From contig OX155971.1 in assembly GCA_944548615.1 (NCBI GenBank), positions 23,022,782 to 23,086,781 on the forward strand: a stretch of DNA of 64,000 nucleotides, in the 5' to 3' direction. This document shows, piece after piece, positions 10,781 to 20,882 of the stretch (the first letter of the stretch is position 1; each line of letters starts with the position of its first letter). The position numbers were made by a program, and so were the translations under genes. The notes under the pieces were generated by a model. The model was not told the origin of the DNA and did no database searches. It saw only the letters and a list, made by a program, of their open reading frames with translations. Source of the DNA: Micropterix aruncella (lineage: Eukaryota > Arthropoda > Insecta > Lepidoptera > Micropterigidae).

Positions 10781-13700
10781 CTATTCTGAACTATTCGGAT
10801 TTAGCTTAAAATCTTTAATATGCCAGGAACCTATATTCTTCCCTGTAGCATTTTCTAACTCGTACACTAACGCAGAGAGTTTTTTAATTATTTTACATTT
10901 TTCATATTTTGGGGCAAATTTGGAAATGTAATAATTCCCAGCATTACTTAGATAATAAGTCTTTTTATAGATCGTATCGCCTACTTGAAATTCCGCAGGA
11001 CGGTGTTTTCGATCATAGTAAACTTTATTATGTGCATGTAATTTTAACAATTTCTGCCGCACTACATGAAAAATGTTAGATAATTCACTCAAATTTTGAG
11101 CGTAAGACAACCTACTACCAAAAATAACCTCTGCTTGAGATTCCGGCGCCTGAGCATAAAAAGAACCATTCATTATTGGTTCACGACCATGGACTAGGAA
11201 AAATGGACTGAACCCTGTTGATTCCGAGACTGCCGCGTTAATGGCCATCTGAATCTCAGAAAGGTAGAGATCCCAGCTGCGATGATCGTCTTTTACACAC
11301 AACGATAACGCAGTGACCACACTACGATTCTGACGCTCAGTTGGATTAACTTGAGGGCAATATTTCGGGTTTAAATATACTTTTGGAATTTTATATTTCG
11401 CAATCAGTTCAGTGAACTCCCTTCCGATAAACTGTTTTCCATTGTCTGAAATTAAATACTGCGGAGCACCATAGCGAAGGAATACATTATGTTCAACGAC
11501 GTAACTTACAAGTTTACTGGTAGCACGTTTTAACGGAAAAAGTAAACAGTATTTGCTAAAACAATCTGTCACCACGAGAATATGCATATTTCTGTTCCTC
11601 GTCATCGGATAAGGACCCAACAGATCGACCGAGACCATTTGGAACGGGAAGGCACAGGACTTAGGATTTCCTAACTGACCCAAAGGGGAAATATTTGAAT
11701 GTTTGTATTGCTGACAAGTTTCACATTTAGAAACAAAGTTAACTACGTCTCCGTGTAAATTAGGCCAAAAGTAACGAAGACAAAGACGACGGTGTGTCTT
11801 AAAAATTCCAAAATGCATAGCCAAATCAGACTCATGATTTTCTCGAATAAGCTTTTCTCTAAGCTGCAACGGAACAACTAACTTCCAATCGTAACAACTG
11901 GTGAGTTGATACTTGCTTTTAGAGTACCTAAACAATTCATGGTCCTTAATCTGGAAATTTGGATATCCAGCGGGATTTTCAGACACTGCCTTAAACAAAT
12001 CGTTGTACCATGAGTCGGAAACAACAGACAGAGAGGAAACGGGAAGCAACCGAGATAACGTGTCGGGAACCACATTATCGACACCTTTCTTGTGGACGAT
12101 CTCGAAATCAAAAGCAGATAGACGAATACCCCATCGAGCCAGACGGCCGGTAGGATTTTTTAAGCGCAAAAACCAACGTAAGCTGGCATGATCTGTAAAG
12201 ATAGTGAATTTGGGACCGCCCTCCAAGTAACCGCGAAAATGCTCGACAGCATGAATAACACTTAGGGCTTCGCGTTCGGTAGCCGAATATCGCGTCTCAG
12301 CGGGTAAAAGTGTTCTACTCGTGAAAGCGATAGGATGATCGACGCCATCCACTTCCTGGGTTAAAACTCCGCCTAAACCGTACAACGATGCATCGCAATG
12401 AAGAGCGAACGGTTTTGAATAATCCGGACAGGCCAAAATCGGACTAGAAACTAAGGCCGATTTCAGTTTTTGAAATGCCTCTTCCGCCTCGGGCGTCCAC
12501 TCATAAGGGGGAGCACCTTTGCGGGTACTTGTCAACCGAGATAAGGCAGCAGCAATACTAGAAAAATTTTTAATGAACCGACGATACCAACCGGCCATAC
12601 CAAGAAAACTCTTTACCATTTTTGGAGAATTTGGAGTAGGAAAATCGAGAATACATTTTACCTTCTCGGGATCGGTATGTAGACCGTGAGAATCAACTAC
12701 ATACCCTAAATACTTCAATTCCTGACGGAAAAACTGACACTTCTTGAAATTTATAGAAAGGTTGGCATACAACAAGCGATCTAATACTTTGTTTAACAAA
12801 GTTATATGTTCTTCAAAAGTAGCAGATACAATAATTATGTCATCTAGGTAACAGAAAACTTTGTTTTCGAAAGAGGGATCGAACAATTTGTCAGCCAGTC
12901 TTTGCATGCACGCCGGCGAGTTTCTTAGGCCGAAGGCGCAAGATCTGAAGCAGAAGAATCCTCGACCAGGAACAGTGAAGCTACACTTCTCTCGTGAAGA
13001 AGGATCCAAAGGGATTTGCCAAAAGGCAGAGGATAAGTCGATAGAAGATAAATAATTCGCATCTCTCAAACTGTCCAAGATAGTAGTAATTCTCGGCAGG
13101 GGATACGCATCCGGTTTCGTGATAGAGTTCAGCTTCCTGCTATCGAGACAGAAACGAAGAGTACCATCTGACTTTGGAACAAAAATTGTTGGATTATTCC
13201 AACCCCCGGAACTAGGTTCGACAACACCTAACTCTAACATCTTATCAACTTCTTCATTCAACAGCGCCAATCTAGCTGGAGACAAAGGATAGTAACGCTG
13301 TTTCACTGGAGGATGATCTCCAGTATCAATAACCTGGGACAACAAATTAGTACGACCGAGACCTTTGACTTCGGAAGAAATTTTTTTAAAATTATTGATC
13401 ATCCTGTCTGCTAGCGATCGCTGGTCTCCAGTCAATGAAGCAAAAGGCCGCAAGGCCCTCACTTCATTGACTCGATGCCAAACAATCGCATCGCAGGACT
13501 CAAACTTGACGAATTTTAATATTTCCGGAGCCAACTCAAATTCTCGGACAAAATCAATTCCCAAAATAAGGGAAGTACCTATATCAGGAGCTACAACAGC
13601 TCGAATAACCTGGCATCGATTATTGAATTTAAAAGGAAGAAACATAGACCCAATCGTCTTAACCGAACTTGCATTAGCAGTGGATAAAGTCACCAACGGA

Positions 13701-13858
13701 GACTTATTAAGAGTAAAACCGATATCAACTAAATATTTATGTGAATCAGCACCCAAAATCGTTACACTCGATCCAGTGTCGAGTAATCCACAAACAGTTA
13801 TATCACCAAGTGAAACTTCTAAGAAAGGGCGACGGTTATCCTTCTCATTTGCAAACAA
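10781..13858 (-). CDS. pol: Gypsy Pol polyprotein (PR-RT-RNase H-IN), left copy
   Basis: A 1025-codon open frame. Aspartic protease motif DTGSS lies at residues 27-31. Reverse transcriptase has the catalytic Asp 274 and YLDD 337-340. RNase H carries Asp 489 and the TDHASL motif around 555-560. Integrase has the zinc-binding set His675, His682, Cys712, Cys715 and catalytic Asp745, Asp805, Glu841, giving D-X59-D-X35-E spacing. No chromodomain is evident. The frame begins with TTG, not ATG, and stays open upstream through 13912, so Pol is most likely made as a Gag-Pol fusion by -1 frameshifting. Differs from the right copy at residues 49, 134 and 438; Ala at 438 replaces a Pro usual at that place in gypsy elements. 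Confidence 0.95.
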   Translation of the reverse strand: MFANEKDNRRPFLEVSLGDITVCGLLDTGSSVTILGADSHKYLVDIGFTLNKSPLVTLSTANASSVKTIGSMFLPFKFNNRCQVIRAVVAPDIGTSLILGIDFVREFELAPEILKFVKFESCDAIVWHRVNEVRALRPFASLTGDQRSLADRMINNFKKISSEVKGLGRTNLLSQVIDTGDHPPVKQRYYPLSPARLALLNEEVDKMLELGVVEPSSGGWNNPTIFVPKSDGTLRFCLDSRKLNSITKPDAYPLPRITTILDSLRDANYLSSIDLSSAFWQIPLDPSSREKCSFTVPGRGFFCFRSCAFGLRNSPACMQRLADKLFDPSFENKVFCYLDDIIIVSATFEEHITLLNKVLDRLLYANLSINFKKCQFFRQELKYLGYVVDSHGLHTDPEKVKCILDFPTPNSPKMVKSFLGMAGWYRRFIKNFSSIAAALSRLTSTRKGAPPYEWTPEAEEAFQKLKSALVSSPILACPDYSKPFALHCDASLYGLGGVLTQEVDGVDHPIAFTSRTLLPAETRYSATEREALSVIHAVEHFRGYLEGGPKFTIFTDHASLRWFLRLKNPTGRLARWGIRLSAFDFEIVHKKGVDNVVPDTLSRLLPVSSLSVVSDSWYNDLFKAVSENPAGYPNFQIKDHELFRYSKSKYQLTSCYDWKLVVPLQLREKLIRENHESDLAMHFGIFKTHRRLCLRYFWPNLHGDVVNFVSKCETCQQYKHSNISPLGQLGNPKSCAFPFQMVSVDLLGPYPMTRNRNMHILVVTDCFSKYCLLFPLKRATSKLVSYVVEHNVFLRYGAPQYLISDNGKQFIGREFTELIAKYKIPKVYLNPKYCPQVNPTERQNRSVVTALSLCVKDDHRSWDLYLSEIQMAINAAVSESTGFSPFFLVHGREPIMNGSFYAQAPESQAEVIFGSRLSYAQNLSELSNIFHVVRQKLLKLHAHNKVYYDRKHRPAEFQVGDTIYKKTYYLSNAGNYYISKFAPKYEKCKIIKKLSALVYELENATGKNIGSWHIKDFKLNPNSSE

Positions 13859-13862
13859 TATC

Positions 13863-13912
13863 GAGGCAGAATGTAGAAAATCCTCTATTCTGCCCCGCCT
13901 TTCGAGTTTTTT
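13863..13912 (-). promoter_or_regulatory. Programmed -1 frameshift signal, left copy
   Basis: On the minus strand, in the gag frame, CC[A AAA AAC] forms a canonical slippery heptamer at 13906-13912. Nine bases downstream GGGGCAGAAT (13887-13896) pairs with ATTCTGCCTC (13863-13872) around a 14-base loop, with one G-U pair. The gag TAG (13885-13887) sits at the top of this hairpin. Pol lies in the -1 frame relative to gag, as this signal requires. Confidence 0.85.
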
Positions 13913-15447
13913 GGCTCTGAAACCGGGGAATTACCAGGCCGGTTATTCTTAGAACATTCCGGACAAGTGGCTACCGTGTAGTTAAACCTACCACAACGAT
14001 AGCAATATTTAGAATAGCCATGATGAGTGCCACCGCGTGAACCACGCGAACTATTATTGGCTCCTTGGTTGTAATTACCAGAAGACGAATTAGCATAAGA
14101 AAAATCATTACGGGAAAAATTTCCACGATTAAAACCGCCACGATGAAAACCACCGCGATGAGAACCACCACGATTAAAACCACCACGATTGGATGGACCA
14201 GCAGAAGAAACGTTACACTCTTTTAACTTCTGTTCAACTTTCACTTCCTCCGTCGCACATTTGGTAGGAGACTCGTCGACCGCATAAACTGCTTTCGAGC
14301 CAGAAGGCTTGACCTTCGCTTGGGCAGGAGTGGCTGCATTAGATGCGTTGATACGCTGTTGTGCATTTTCAACTTTTTTTCCTAAACGCAGAAGTTCGTC
14401 GATTGAATTTATATCAACTAGCATGAAATGTCGTTGGTAAGAAATTGAGATATTTGAAAGGATAATTCCTAATTGTTCCTCACCAGACAATGGCCTTGAC
14501 AACCTGTTGAAATAGCCCAACATGACGGAAACAAAAATATGCATCCTCTCATCCGACTTTTGTTTACGTCCCCGTACAAATGACAAAACTTCAGCATCGT
14601 AATTTAAACTGCCAAAATCGGAGCGGAGTGCAGCAACTAACTGCTTCCAACTGGAAATGCTCGAAGCTCTAGCACGGTACCAACTAAGCGCTTGTTTCTG
14701 GAATAGTTCACAAGCCGATTTCAGCATCCTGGCATCCGAGATATTACGCGAAAACCTAATCTCATCCAATCGTTCTAAGAACTCGACCACACAGGAATCG
14801 CCGTCAAATGTGAAACCAAGATTTAAAGGTTTAAGAATGCGTTCATCAGAAATGACAAAGTTATTGTCCAAAGGAACTGGTTTCGTATCAACATGCTGTA
14901 TATACGGAGCTGACGTCACTTCAGAATTCCTGCCCAAAGGAACCACCTCAGGACTAAGCTTCTCACCCTCGTGCAATGAAGTAGAAGGTATCGGAAGAAC
15001 TACAGGATTTGGTAACGGGCTAGGCGAACGAACAATATCTAAATATTTTTCTAACAAAACGACAATTTCCAAAACTTCCTCCTTTAAATTATCTAATAAT
15101 TTCTTGGAGTCTGAATTAGCAGGATTTATGCGTGAAATTCTATGAAAGATATGTGCAGTTTTAGTGCTAATTCGTTTATATAAAAGTTTCTGTTTGCTAT
15201 TCATAAATTCCTCTATAAGTTCTTGGAGACATGAAAGTCTAATCGAACATTCTTGAAATTCTGAATCCGGATCTAAATCCGTTGAGGTAATTGATTCTGC
15301 GGGAAATTCCCTTAAGAGTGAATTAAATTGTTTTCTCATCGCTTCAACATTGGTTGGAGTGACCTCACGAATCGTGAACTCATAATCGAGTTCTGCCTTT
15401 ACTAAATGTGACGCAGCATAATACACTATCGCTGGAGACGCCATCAT
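13885..15447 (-). CDS. gag: Gypsy Gag polyprotein, left copy
   Basis: A 520-residue protein starting Met-Met-Ala at 15447. Residues about 222-340 resemble the retrotransposon Gag capsid domain (Trp256 and Trp267 with a Leu-rich helical pattern). Residues 421-442 form an Arg-Gly-Gly box, probably RNA-binding. Near the C-terminus a knuckle reads Cys482-X2-Cys485-X4-Tyr490-X4-Cys495; the usual His is Tyr. The stop TAG lies inside the frameshift hairpin. Identical in the right copy at the protein level. Confidence 0.93.
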   Translation of the reverse strand: MMASPAIVYYAASHLVKAELDYEFTIREVTPTNVEAMRKQFNSLLREFPAESITSTDLDPDSEFQECSIRLSCLQELIEEFMNSKQKLLYKRISTKTAHIFHRISRINPANSDSKKLLDNLKEEVLEIVVLLEKYLDIVRSPSPLPNPVVLPIPSTSLHEGEKLSPEVVPLGRNSEVTSAPYIQHVDTKPVPLDNNFVISDERILKPLNLGFTFDGDSCVVEFLERLDEIRFSRNISDARMLKSACELFQKQALSWYRARASSISSWKQLVAALRSDFGSLNYDAEVLSFVRGRKQKSDERMHIFVSVMLGYFNRLSRPLSGEEQLGIILSNISISYQRHFMLVDINSIDELLRLGKKVENAQQRINASNAATPAQAKVKPSGSKAVYAVDESPTKCATEEVKVEQKLKECNVSSAGPSNRGGFNRGGSHRGGFHRGGFNRGNFSRNDFSYANSSSGNYNQGANNSSRGSRGGTHHGYSKYCYRCGRFNYTVATCPECSKNNRPGNSPVSEPKNSKGGAE

Positions 15448-16039
15448 GTCTATATATATATAATTTAAATCCCACCAAAAAAATTAAAACCAAAATAAAT
15501 AAAAAATAATAAAAAAATAAAATGGAATAAACTGACTTTTTTTTACTGCTTGCGGCACTTCTGATCACAATTTGCTGCTTACCTCCACCAAGATATGTTG
15601 CCTTCACATCTGAAAATTAACAAAAAATAATTAGTATGATATTAACAAACTTAAACGGCAAGCGTAAAACTTTTTCGCGGAAACCGCCTTAAAATAACAA
15701 AATCTGCTGCTAAACAATTGCCTTTAAATCTAAGATTCAGACAAAAAAAATATAGTAACCATAAAAAAACGGCAAGTACAAAATACTTCTTTGCGGTAAC
15801 CGCTTTAAATTACAAAAAGAATGCTGCTATATAATGACAAAAGATGATGTTCAATACAAAAAACAAAAAGACGGTGCTTATAAACCTCTTTCACGGTAAT
15901 CGCTATGAATGAAAATTATATAAAAACAAAAAAAAATGCTTCTAATTTTTTTTATACAATTTTAAAACAAAGTGCTTAAAAAATCGTGCTTCAATGGCTG
16001 AGGAAAAGAATATTCTGGAAGCCAAAATCCAATTTACAG
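15448..16039 (-). other. Gypsy 5' leader, left copy
   Basis: About 590 A-rich bases between the primer site and gag. Contains three decayed direct repeats around 'cggcaagcgtaaaactt', 'cggcaagtacaaaatact' and 'cggtgcttataaacctc' with a following 'gcggtaaccgc'-like palindrome, possibly packaging or leader structures (inference). Confidence 0.6.
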
Positions 16040-16057
16040 GCCCCACGTTGGGCGCCA
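16040..16057 (-). other. Primer binding site, tRNA-Lys type, left copy
   Basis: Reads TGGCGCCCAACGTGGGGC on the minus strand, 4 bases (AAAT) inside the LTR end. This is the sequence complementary to the 3' end of the tRNA-Lys1,2 class, also used by some retroviruses and gypsy elements. Confidence 0.9.
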
Positions 16058-16061
16058 ATTT

Positions 16062-17099
16062 TATAACCTCAAAAAACTAATTTCCGTGTTTGGAAGAAAC
16101 AAGGTAGAAACTCCCAAAACCCAAGAGAATGAAAGCAAAAAAAAGGACGCCACCTCCTTTTAAAGAAAAAGAAGGAAACTAATTATATTAAAAAAAGATA
16201 CCCGAAAGAAATTTTGAAAGATACCCGAAAGAAAGGTAACCTAAAAAAATATCGATCTCAGAGAGTGGGTTATATTGATCGGCACTGAATTTGGCCAACA
16301 GAAAACCCCTTTCCTCAGACACAAAAGACTACAGCACAAAAAGAAACACAAGGTTATGCAAAGTATCCGTGTTTATTCGCCCACAGGCACCCTTTTCTTC
16401 AAATTCCGCTTATCGGCACGTCACATGTGTTCAGTCAAATAGAGGTTAATTCCGGATATGAAGGCAAATTTCCTGACGTGGAGGCAAGTCTCGTCACATT
16501 TAGTGACGATTTCGTTACTTAATTAGCAGCAATTAAAATACGCATGTGTCAGAAGGTCATAGATGCCGCAAGCTGCGATCAATAAAAAAAATCCGTTAAA
16601 ATCGCGAGGATCCTACTTGAAAAGCTACCCAAAAAGAGATTAAATGCTTACCAGATAAATCCACACACTTCACATAACAAATTTTTTTACCGCCAGGCGG
16701 TCACTCTCCGATTTACTCCTTACGGCGGTCGCCAATTCTCACAGCCCAATCTCTCTGTCTGTCTCTTAGCCATGTTGAAGCGAAATAGAATGATTGCAGG
16801 ACGGCGGAAGTCAGCCATAACAGGTAGGGCTAGACCAGCACAACCGCGATTAATCGCCAGAATCGCCTAGAGCGATAAAAATTACGACTGCACAGCTCTA
16901 TCTGTCAAAAATTTGATGTTTACGAAATTTCGTAAAAGGTTCATTTAATTGTCATAATATGGGAGAAAGTCATGAAAACAGCGAAAACCAACAGGAAACA
17001 TGACTAAACACGGGGAAAACATGGAAAAACGGGTGCAGCGAACATAATCTGCACAAAGGTGCGAAAAACAAGACAACAAAATAAGCAGTTTTTGTTACA
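16062..17099 (-). repeat. Gypsy LTR 2 (shared middle LTR)
   Basis: Serves as 5' LTR of the left copy and 3' LTR of the right copy. Same sequence as the outer LTRs by eye. Confidence 0.93.
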
Positions 17100-17120
17100 G
17101 CCCCCTCCAAAAAAAAGAAA
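17100..17120 (-). other. Polypurine tract, right gypsy copy
   Basis: Same T-run plus GGAGGGGGC next to the middle LTR as in the left copy. Confidence 0.8.
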
Positions 17121-17750
17121 TCGGAAGAGCCAACGACGATTTCAGACGAATCGTCCCGATTCAATTTATCCTACTATAGGATAACAAAAACGTCAAAGCA
17201 TCAACTAACAACTCCTAACTTAACAAACCTTCTTCACGTTAACTATAATCAATTAATCCGTTCAGTAACAATAGCAGAGGCAAACTTTTACCAACTAAAA
17301 CTTACACCCATTACTCTTATCACTAGAGTAAGAAAAGAAAATCAAGAAATTAAACCCAACACCAACATAACCAAAAAAAAACTTATGGAACTCCGACAAC
17401 TTCCAACAACTAAGGAAGGATCAACTCATTGCGGATACCCGACTCCTACCGAAAACAACAATAACTCTAGCGTTAGACCTCGACTAAACGTTTACTTACT
17501 AAGAGACTATAGTAGTTGTCATTTACTACCTTTCATACCAATCCCCATTCATTCATCCCGGACATGAGACATTCTTACAACAATAATGCTAGATAGAAAT
17601 GCTAGCATGACTGACAAAACAAAATGATTTCAGCTATTGATACCACTTGGTACAATGCCTTTGTAAAGACAATTTAAAGGGCTCATTTTAGTTTCACCCA
17701 AGATAGACAATTTTTGTAATAGAATGTTAACGCGAAGAACTCCGATACTA

Positions 17751-20700
17751 CTATTCTGAACTATTCGGATTTAGCTTAAAATCTTTAATATGCCAGGAAC
17801 CTATATTCTTCCCTGTAGCATTTTCTAACTCGTACACTAACGCAGAGAGTTTTTTAATTATTTTACATTTTTCATATTTTGGGGCAAATTTGGAAATGTA
17901 ATAATTCCCAGCATTACTTAGATAATAAGTCTTTTTATAGATCGTATCGCCTACTTGAAATTCCGCAGGACGGTGTTTTCGATCATAGTAAACTTTATTA
18001 TGTGCATGTAATTTTAACAATTTCTGCCGCACTACATGAAAAATGTTAGATAATTCACTCAAATTTTGAGCGTAAGACAACCTACTACCAAAAATAACCT
18101 CTGCTTGAGATTCCGGCGCCTGAGCATAAAAAGAACCATTCATTATTGGTTCACGACCATGGACTAGGAAAAATGGACTGAACCCTGTTGATTCCGAGAC
18201 TGCCGCGTTAATGGCCATCTGAATCTCAGAAAGGTAGAGATCCCAGCTGCGATGATCGTCTTTTACACACAACGATAACGCAGTGACCACACTACGATTC
18301 TGACGCTCAGTTGGATTAACTTGAGGGCAATATTTCGGGTTTAAATATACTTTTGGAATTTTATATTTCGCAATCAGTTCAGTGAACTCCCTTCCGATAA
18401 ACTGTTTTCCATTGTCTGAAATTAAATACTGCGGAGCACCATAGCGAAGGAATACATTATGTTCAACGACGTAACTTACAAGTTTACTGGTAGCACGTTT
18501 TAACGGAAAAAGTAAACAGTATTTGCTAAAACAATCTGTCACCACGAGAATATGCATATTTCTGTTCCTCGTCATCGGATAAGGACCCAACAGATCGACC
18601 GAGACCATTTGGAACGGGAAGGCACAGGACTTAGGATTTCCTAACTGACCCAAAGGGGAAATATTTGAATGTTTGTATTGCTGACAAGTTTCACATTTAG
18701 AAACAAAGTTAACTACGTCTCCGTGTAAATTAGGCCAAAAGTAACGAAGACAAAGACGACGGTGTGTCTTAAAAATTCCAAAATGCATAGCCAAATCAGA
18801 CTCATGATTTTCTCGAATAAGCTTTTCTCTAAGCTGCAACGGAACAACTAACTTCCAATCGTAACAACTGGTGAGTTGATACTTGCTTTTAGAGTACCTA
18901 AACAATTCATGGTCCTTAATCTGGAAATTTGGATATCCAGCGGGATTTTCAGACACTGCCTTAAACAAATCGTTGTACCATGAGTCGGAAACAACAGACA
19001 GAGAGGAAACGGGAAGCAACCGAGATAACGTGTCGGGAACCACATTATCGACACCTTTCTTGTGGACGATCTCGAAATCAAAAGCAGATAGACGAATACC
19101 CCATCGAGCCAGACGGCCGGTAGGATTTTTTAAGCGCAAAAACCAACGTAAGCTGGCATGATCTGTAAAGATAGTGAATTTGGGACCGCCCTCCAAGTAA
19201 CCGCGAAAATGCTCGACAGCATGAATAACACTTAGGGCTTCGCGTTCGGTAGCCGAATATCGCGTCTCAGCGGGTAAAAGTGTTCTACTCGTGAAAGCGA
19301 TAGGATGATCGACGCCATCCACTTCCTGGGTTAAAACTCCGCCTAAACCGTACAACGATGCATCGCAATGAAGAGCGAACGGTTTTGAATAATCCGGACA
19401 GGCCAAAATCGGACTAGAAACTAAGGCCGATTTCAGTTTTTGAAATGCCTCTTCCGCCTCGGGCGTCCACTCATAAGGGGGAGCACCTTTGCGGGTACTT
19501 GTCAACCGAGATAAGGGAGCAGCAATACTAGAAAAATTTTTAATGAACCGACGATACCAACCGGCCATACCAAGAAAACTCTTTACCATTTTTGGAGAAT
19601 TTGGAGTAGGAAAATCGAGAATACATTTTACCTTCTCGGGATCGGTATGTAGACCGTGAGAATCAACTACATACCCTAAATACTTCAATTCCTGACGGAA
19701 AAACTGACACTTCTTGAAATTTATAGAAAGGTTGGCATACAACAAGCGATCTAATACTTTGTTTAACAAAGTTATATGTTCTTCAAAAGTAGCAGATACA
19801 ATAATTATGTCATCTAGGTAACAGAAAACTTTGTTTTCGAAAGAGGGATCGAACAATTTGTCAGCCAGTCTTTGCATGCACGCCGGCGAGTTTCTTAGGC
19901 CGAAGGCGCAAGATCTGAAGCAGAAGAATCCTCGACCAGGAACAGTGAAGCTACACTTCTCTCGTGAAGAAGGATCCAAAGGGATTTGCCAAAAGGCAGA
20001 GGATAAGTCGATAGAAGATAAATAATTCGCATCTCTCAAACTGTCCAAGATAGTAGTAATTCTCGGCAGGGGATACGCATCCGGTTTCGTGATAGAGTTC
20101 AGCTTCCTGCTATCGAGACAGAAACGAAGAGTACCATCTGACTTTGGAACAAAAATTGTTGGATTATTCCAACCCCCGGAACTAGGTTCGACAACACCTA
20201 ACTCTAACATCTTATCAACTTCTTCATTCAACAGCGCCAATCTAGCTGGAGACAAAGGATAGTAACGCTGTTTCACTGGAGGATGATCTCCAGTATCAAT
20301 AACCTGGGACAACAAATTAGTACGACCGAGACCTTTGACTTCGGAAGAAATTTTTTTAAAATTATTGATCATCCTGTCTGCTAGCGATCGCTGGTCTCCA
20401 GTCAATGAAGCAAAAGGCCGCAAGGCCCACACTTCATTGACTCGATGCCAAACAATCGCATCGCAGGACTCAAACTTGACGAATTTTAATATTTCCGGAG
20501 CCAACTCAAATTCTCGGACAAAATCAATTCCCAAAATAAGGGAAGTACCTATATCAGGAGCTACAACAGCTCGAATAACCTGGCATCGATTATTGAATTT
20601 AAAAGGAAGAAACATAGACCCAATCGTCTTAACCGAACTTGCATTAGCAGTGGATAAAGTCACCAACGGAGACTTATTAAAAGTAAAACCGATATCAACT

Positions 20701-20828
20701 AAATATTTATGTGAATCAGCACCCAAAATCGTTACACTCGATCCAGTGTCGAGTAATCCACAAACAGTTATATCACCAAGTGAAACTTCTAAGAAAGGGC
20801 GACGGTTATCCTTCTCATTTGCAAACAA
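17751..20828 (-). CDS. pol: Gypsy Pol polyprotein (PR-RT-RNase H-IN), right copy
   Basis: Same 1025-codon architecture as 10781-13858, with all catalytic residues kept (protease DTG 27-29, RT YLDD 337-340, integrase D745/D805/E841). It differs from the left copy by three bases, each changing an amino acid: Phe49 for Leu, Trp134 for Arg, Pro438 for Ala. Pro438 sits in the 'PLSRLT' connection after RT and matches the usual gypsy residue, so this copy looks more ancestral there. The frame is open upstream of its TTG through the slippery site at 20876-20882. Confidence 0.95.
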   Translation of the reverse strand: MFANEKDNRRPFLEVSLGDITVCGLLDTGSSVTILGADSHKYLVDIGFTFNKSPLVTLSTANASSVKTIGSMFLPFKFNNRCQVIRAVVAPDIGTSLILGIDFVREFELAPEILKFVKFESCDAIVWHRVNEVWALRPFASLTGDQRSLADRMINNFKKISSEVKGLGRTNLLSQVIDTGDHPPVKQRYYPLSPARLALLNEEVDKMLELGVVEPSSGGWNNPTIFVPKSDGTLRFCLDSRKLNSITKPDAYPLPRITTILDSLRDANYLSSIDLSSAFWQIPLDPSSREKCSFTVPGRGFFCFRSCAFGLRNSPACMQRLADKLFDPSFENKVFCYLDDIIIVSATFEEHITLLNKVLDRLLYANLSINFKKCQFFRQELKYLGYVVDSHGLHTDPEKVKCILDFPTPNSPKMVKSFLGMAGWYRRFIKNFSSIAAPLSRLTSTRKGAPPYEWTPEAEEAFQKLKSALVSSPILACPDYSKPFALHCDASLYGLGGVLTQEVDGVDHPIAFTSRTLLPAETRYSATEREALSVIHAVEHFRGYLEGGPKFTIFTDHASLRWFLRLKNPTGRLARWGIRLSAFDFEIVHKKGVDNVVPDTLSRLLPVSSLSVVSDSWYNDLFKAVSENPAGYPNFQIKDHELFRYSKSKYQLTSCYDWKLVVPLQLREKLIRENHESDLAMHFGIFKTHRRLCLRYFWPNLHGDVVNFVSKCETCQQYKHSNISPLGQLGNPKSCAFPFQMVSVDLLGPYPMTRNRNMHILVVTDCFSKYCLLFPLKRATSKLVSYVVEHNVFLRYGAPQYLISDNGKQFIGREFTELIAKYKIPKVYLNPKYCPQVNPTERQNRSVVTALSLCVKDDHRSWDLYLSEIQMAINAAVSESTGFSPFFLVHGREPIMNGSFYAQAPESQAEVIFGSRLSYAQNLSELSNIFHVVRQKLLKLHAHNKVYYDRKHRPAEFQVGDTIYKKTYYLSNAGNYYISKFAPKYEKCKIIKKLSALVYELENATGKNIGSWHIKDFKLNPNSSE

Positions 20829-20832
20829 TATC

Positions 20833-20882
20833 GAGGCAGAATGTAGAAAATCCTCTATTCTGCCCCGCCTTTCGAGTTTTTT
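20833..20882 (-). promoter_or_regulatory. Programmed -1 frameshift signal, right copy
   Basis: Heptamer A AAA AAC at 20876-20882 and hairpin arms at 20857-20866 and 20833-20842, identical to the left copy. Confidence 0.85.

Noticed and set aside
13365..13952. 195-codon plus-strand frame across the gag/pol junction (and its twin at 20335-20922)
   Set aside because: It lies entirely opposite well-supported gag and pol coding sequence and has no domain; a complementary-strand shadow.
13971..15145. Further frames of 71 and 162 codons overlapping gag (twins at 20941-21156 and 21627-22115)
   Set aside because: They overlap gag in other frames; the hydrophobic 71-codon one arises from reading the Arg-Gly-Gly box out of frame.
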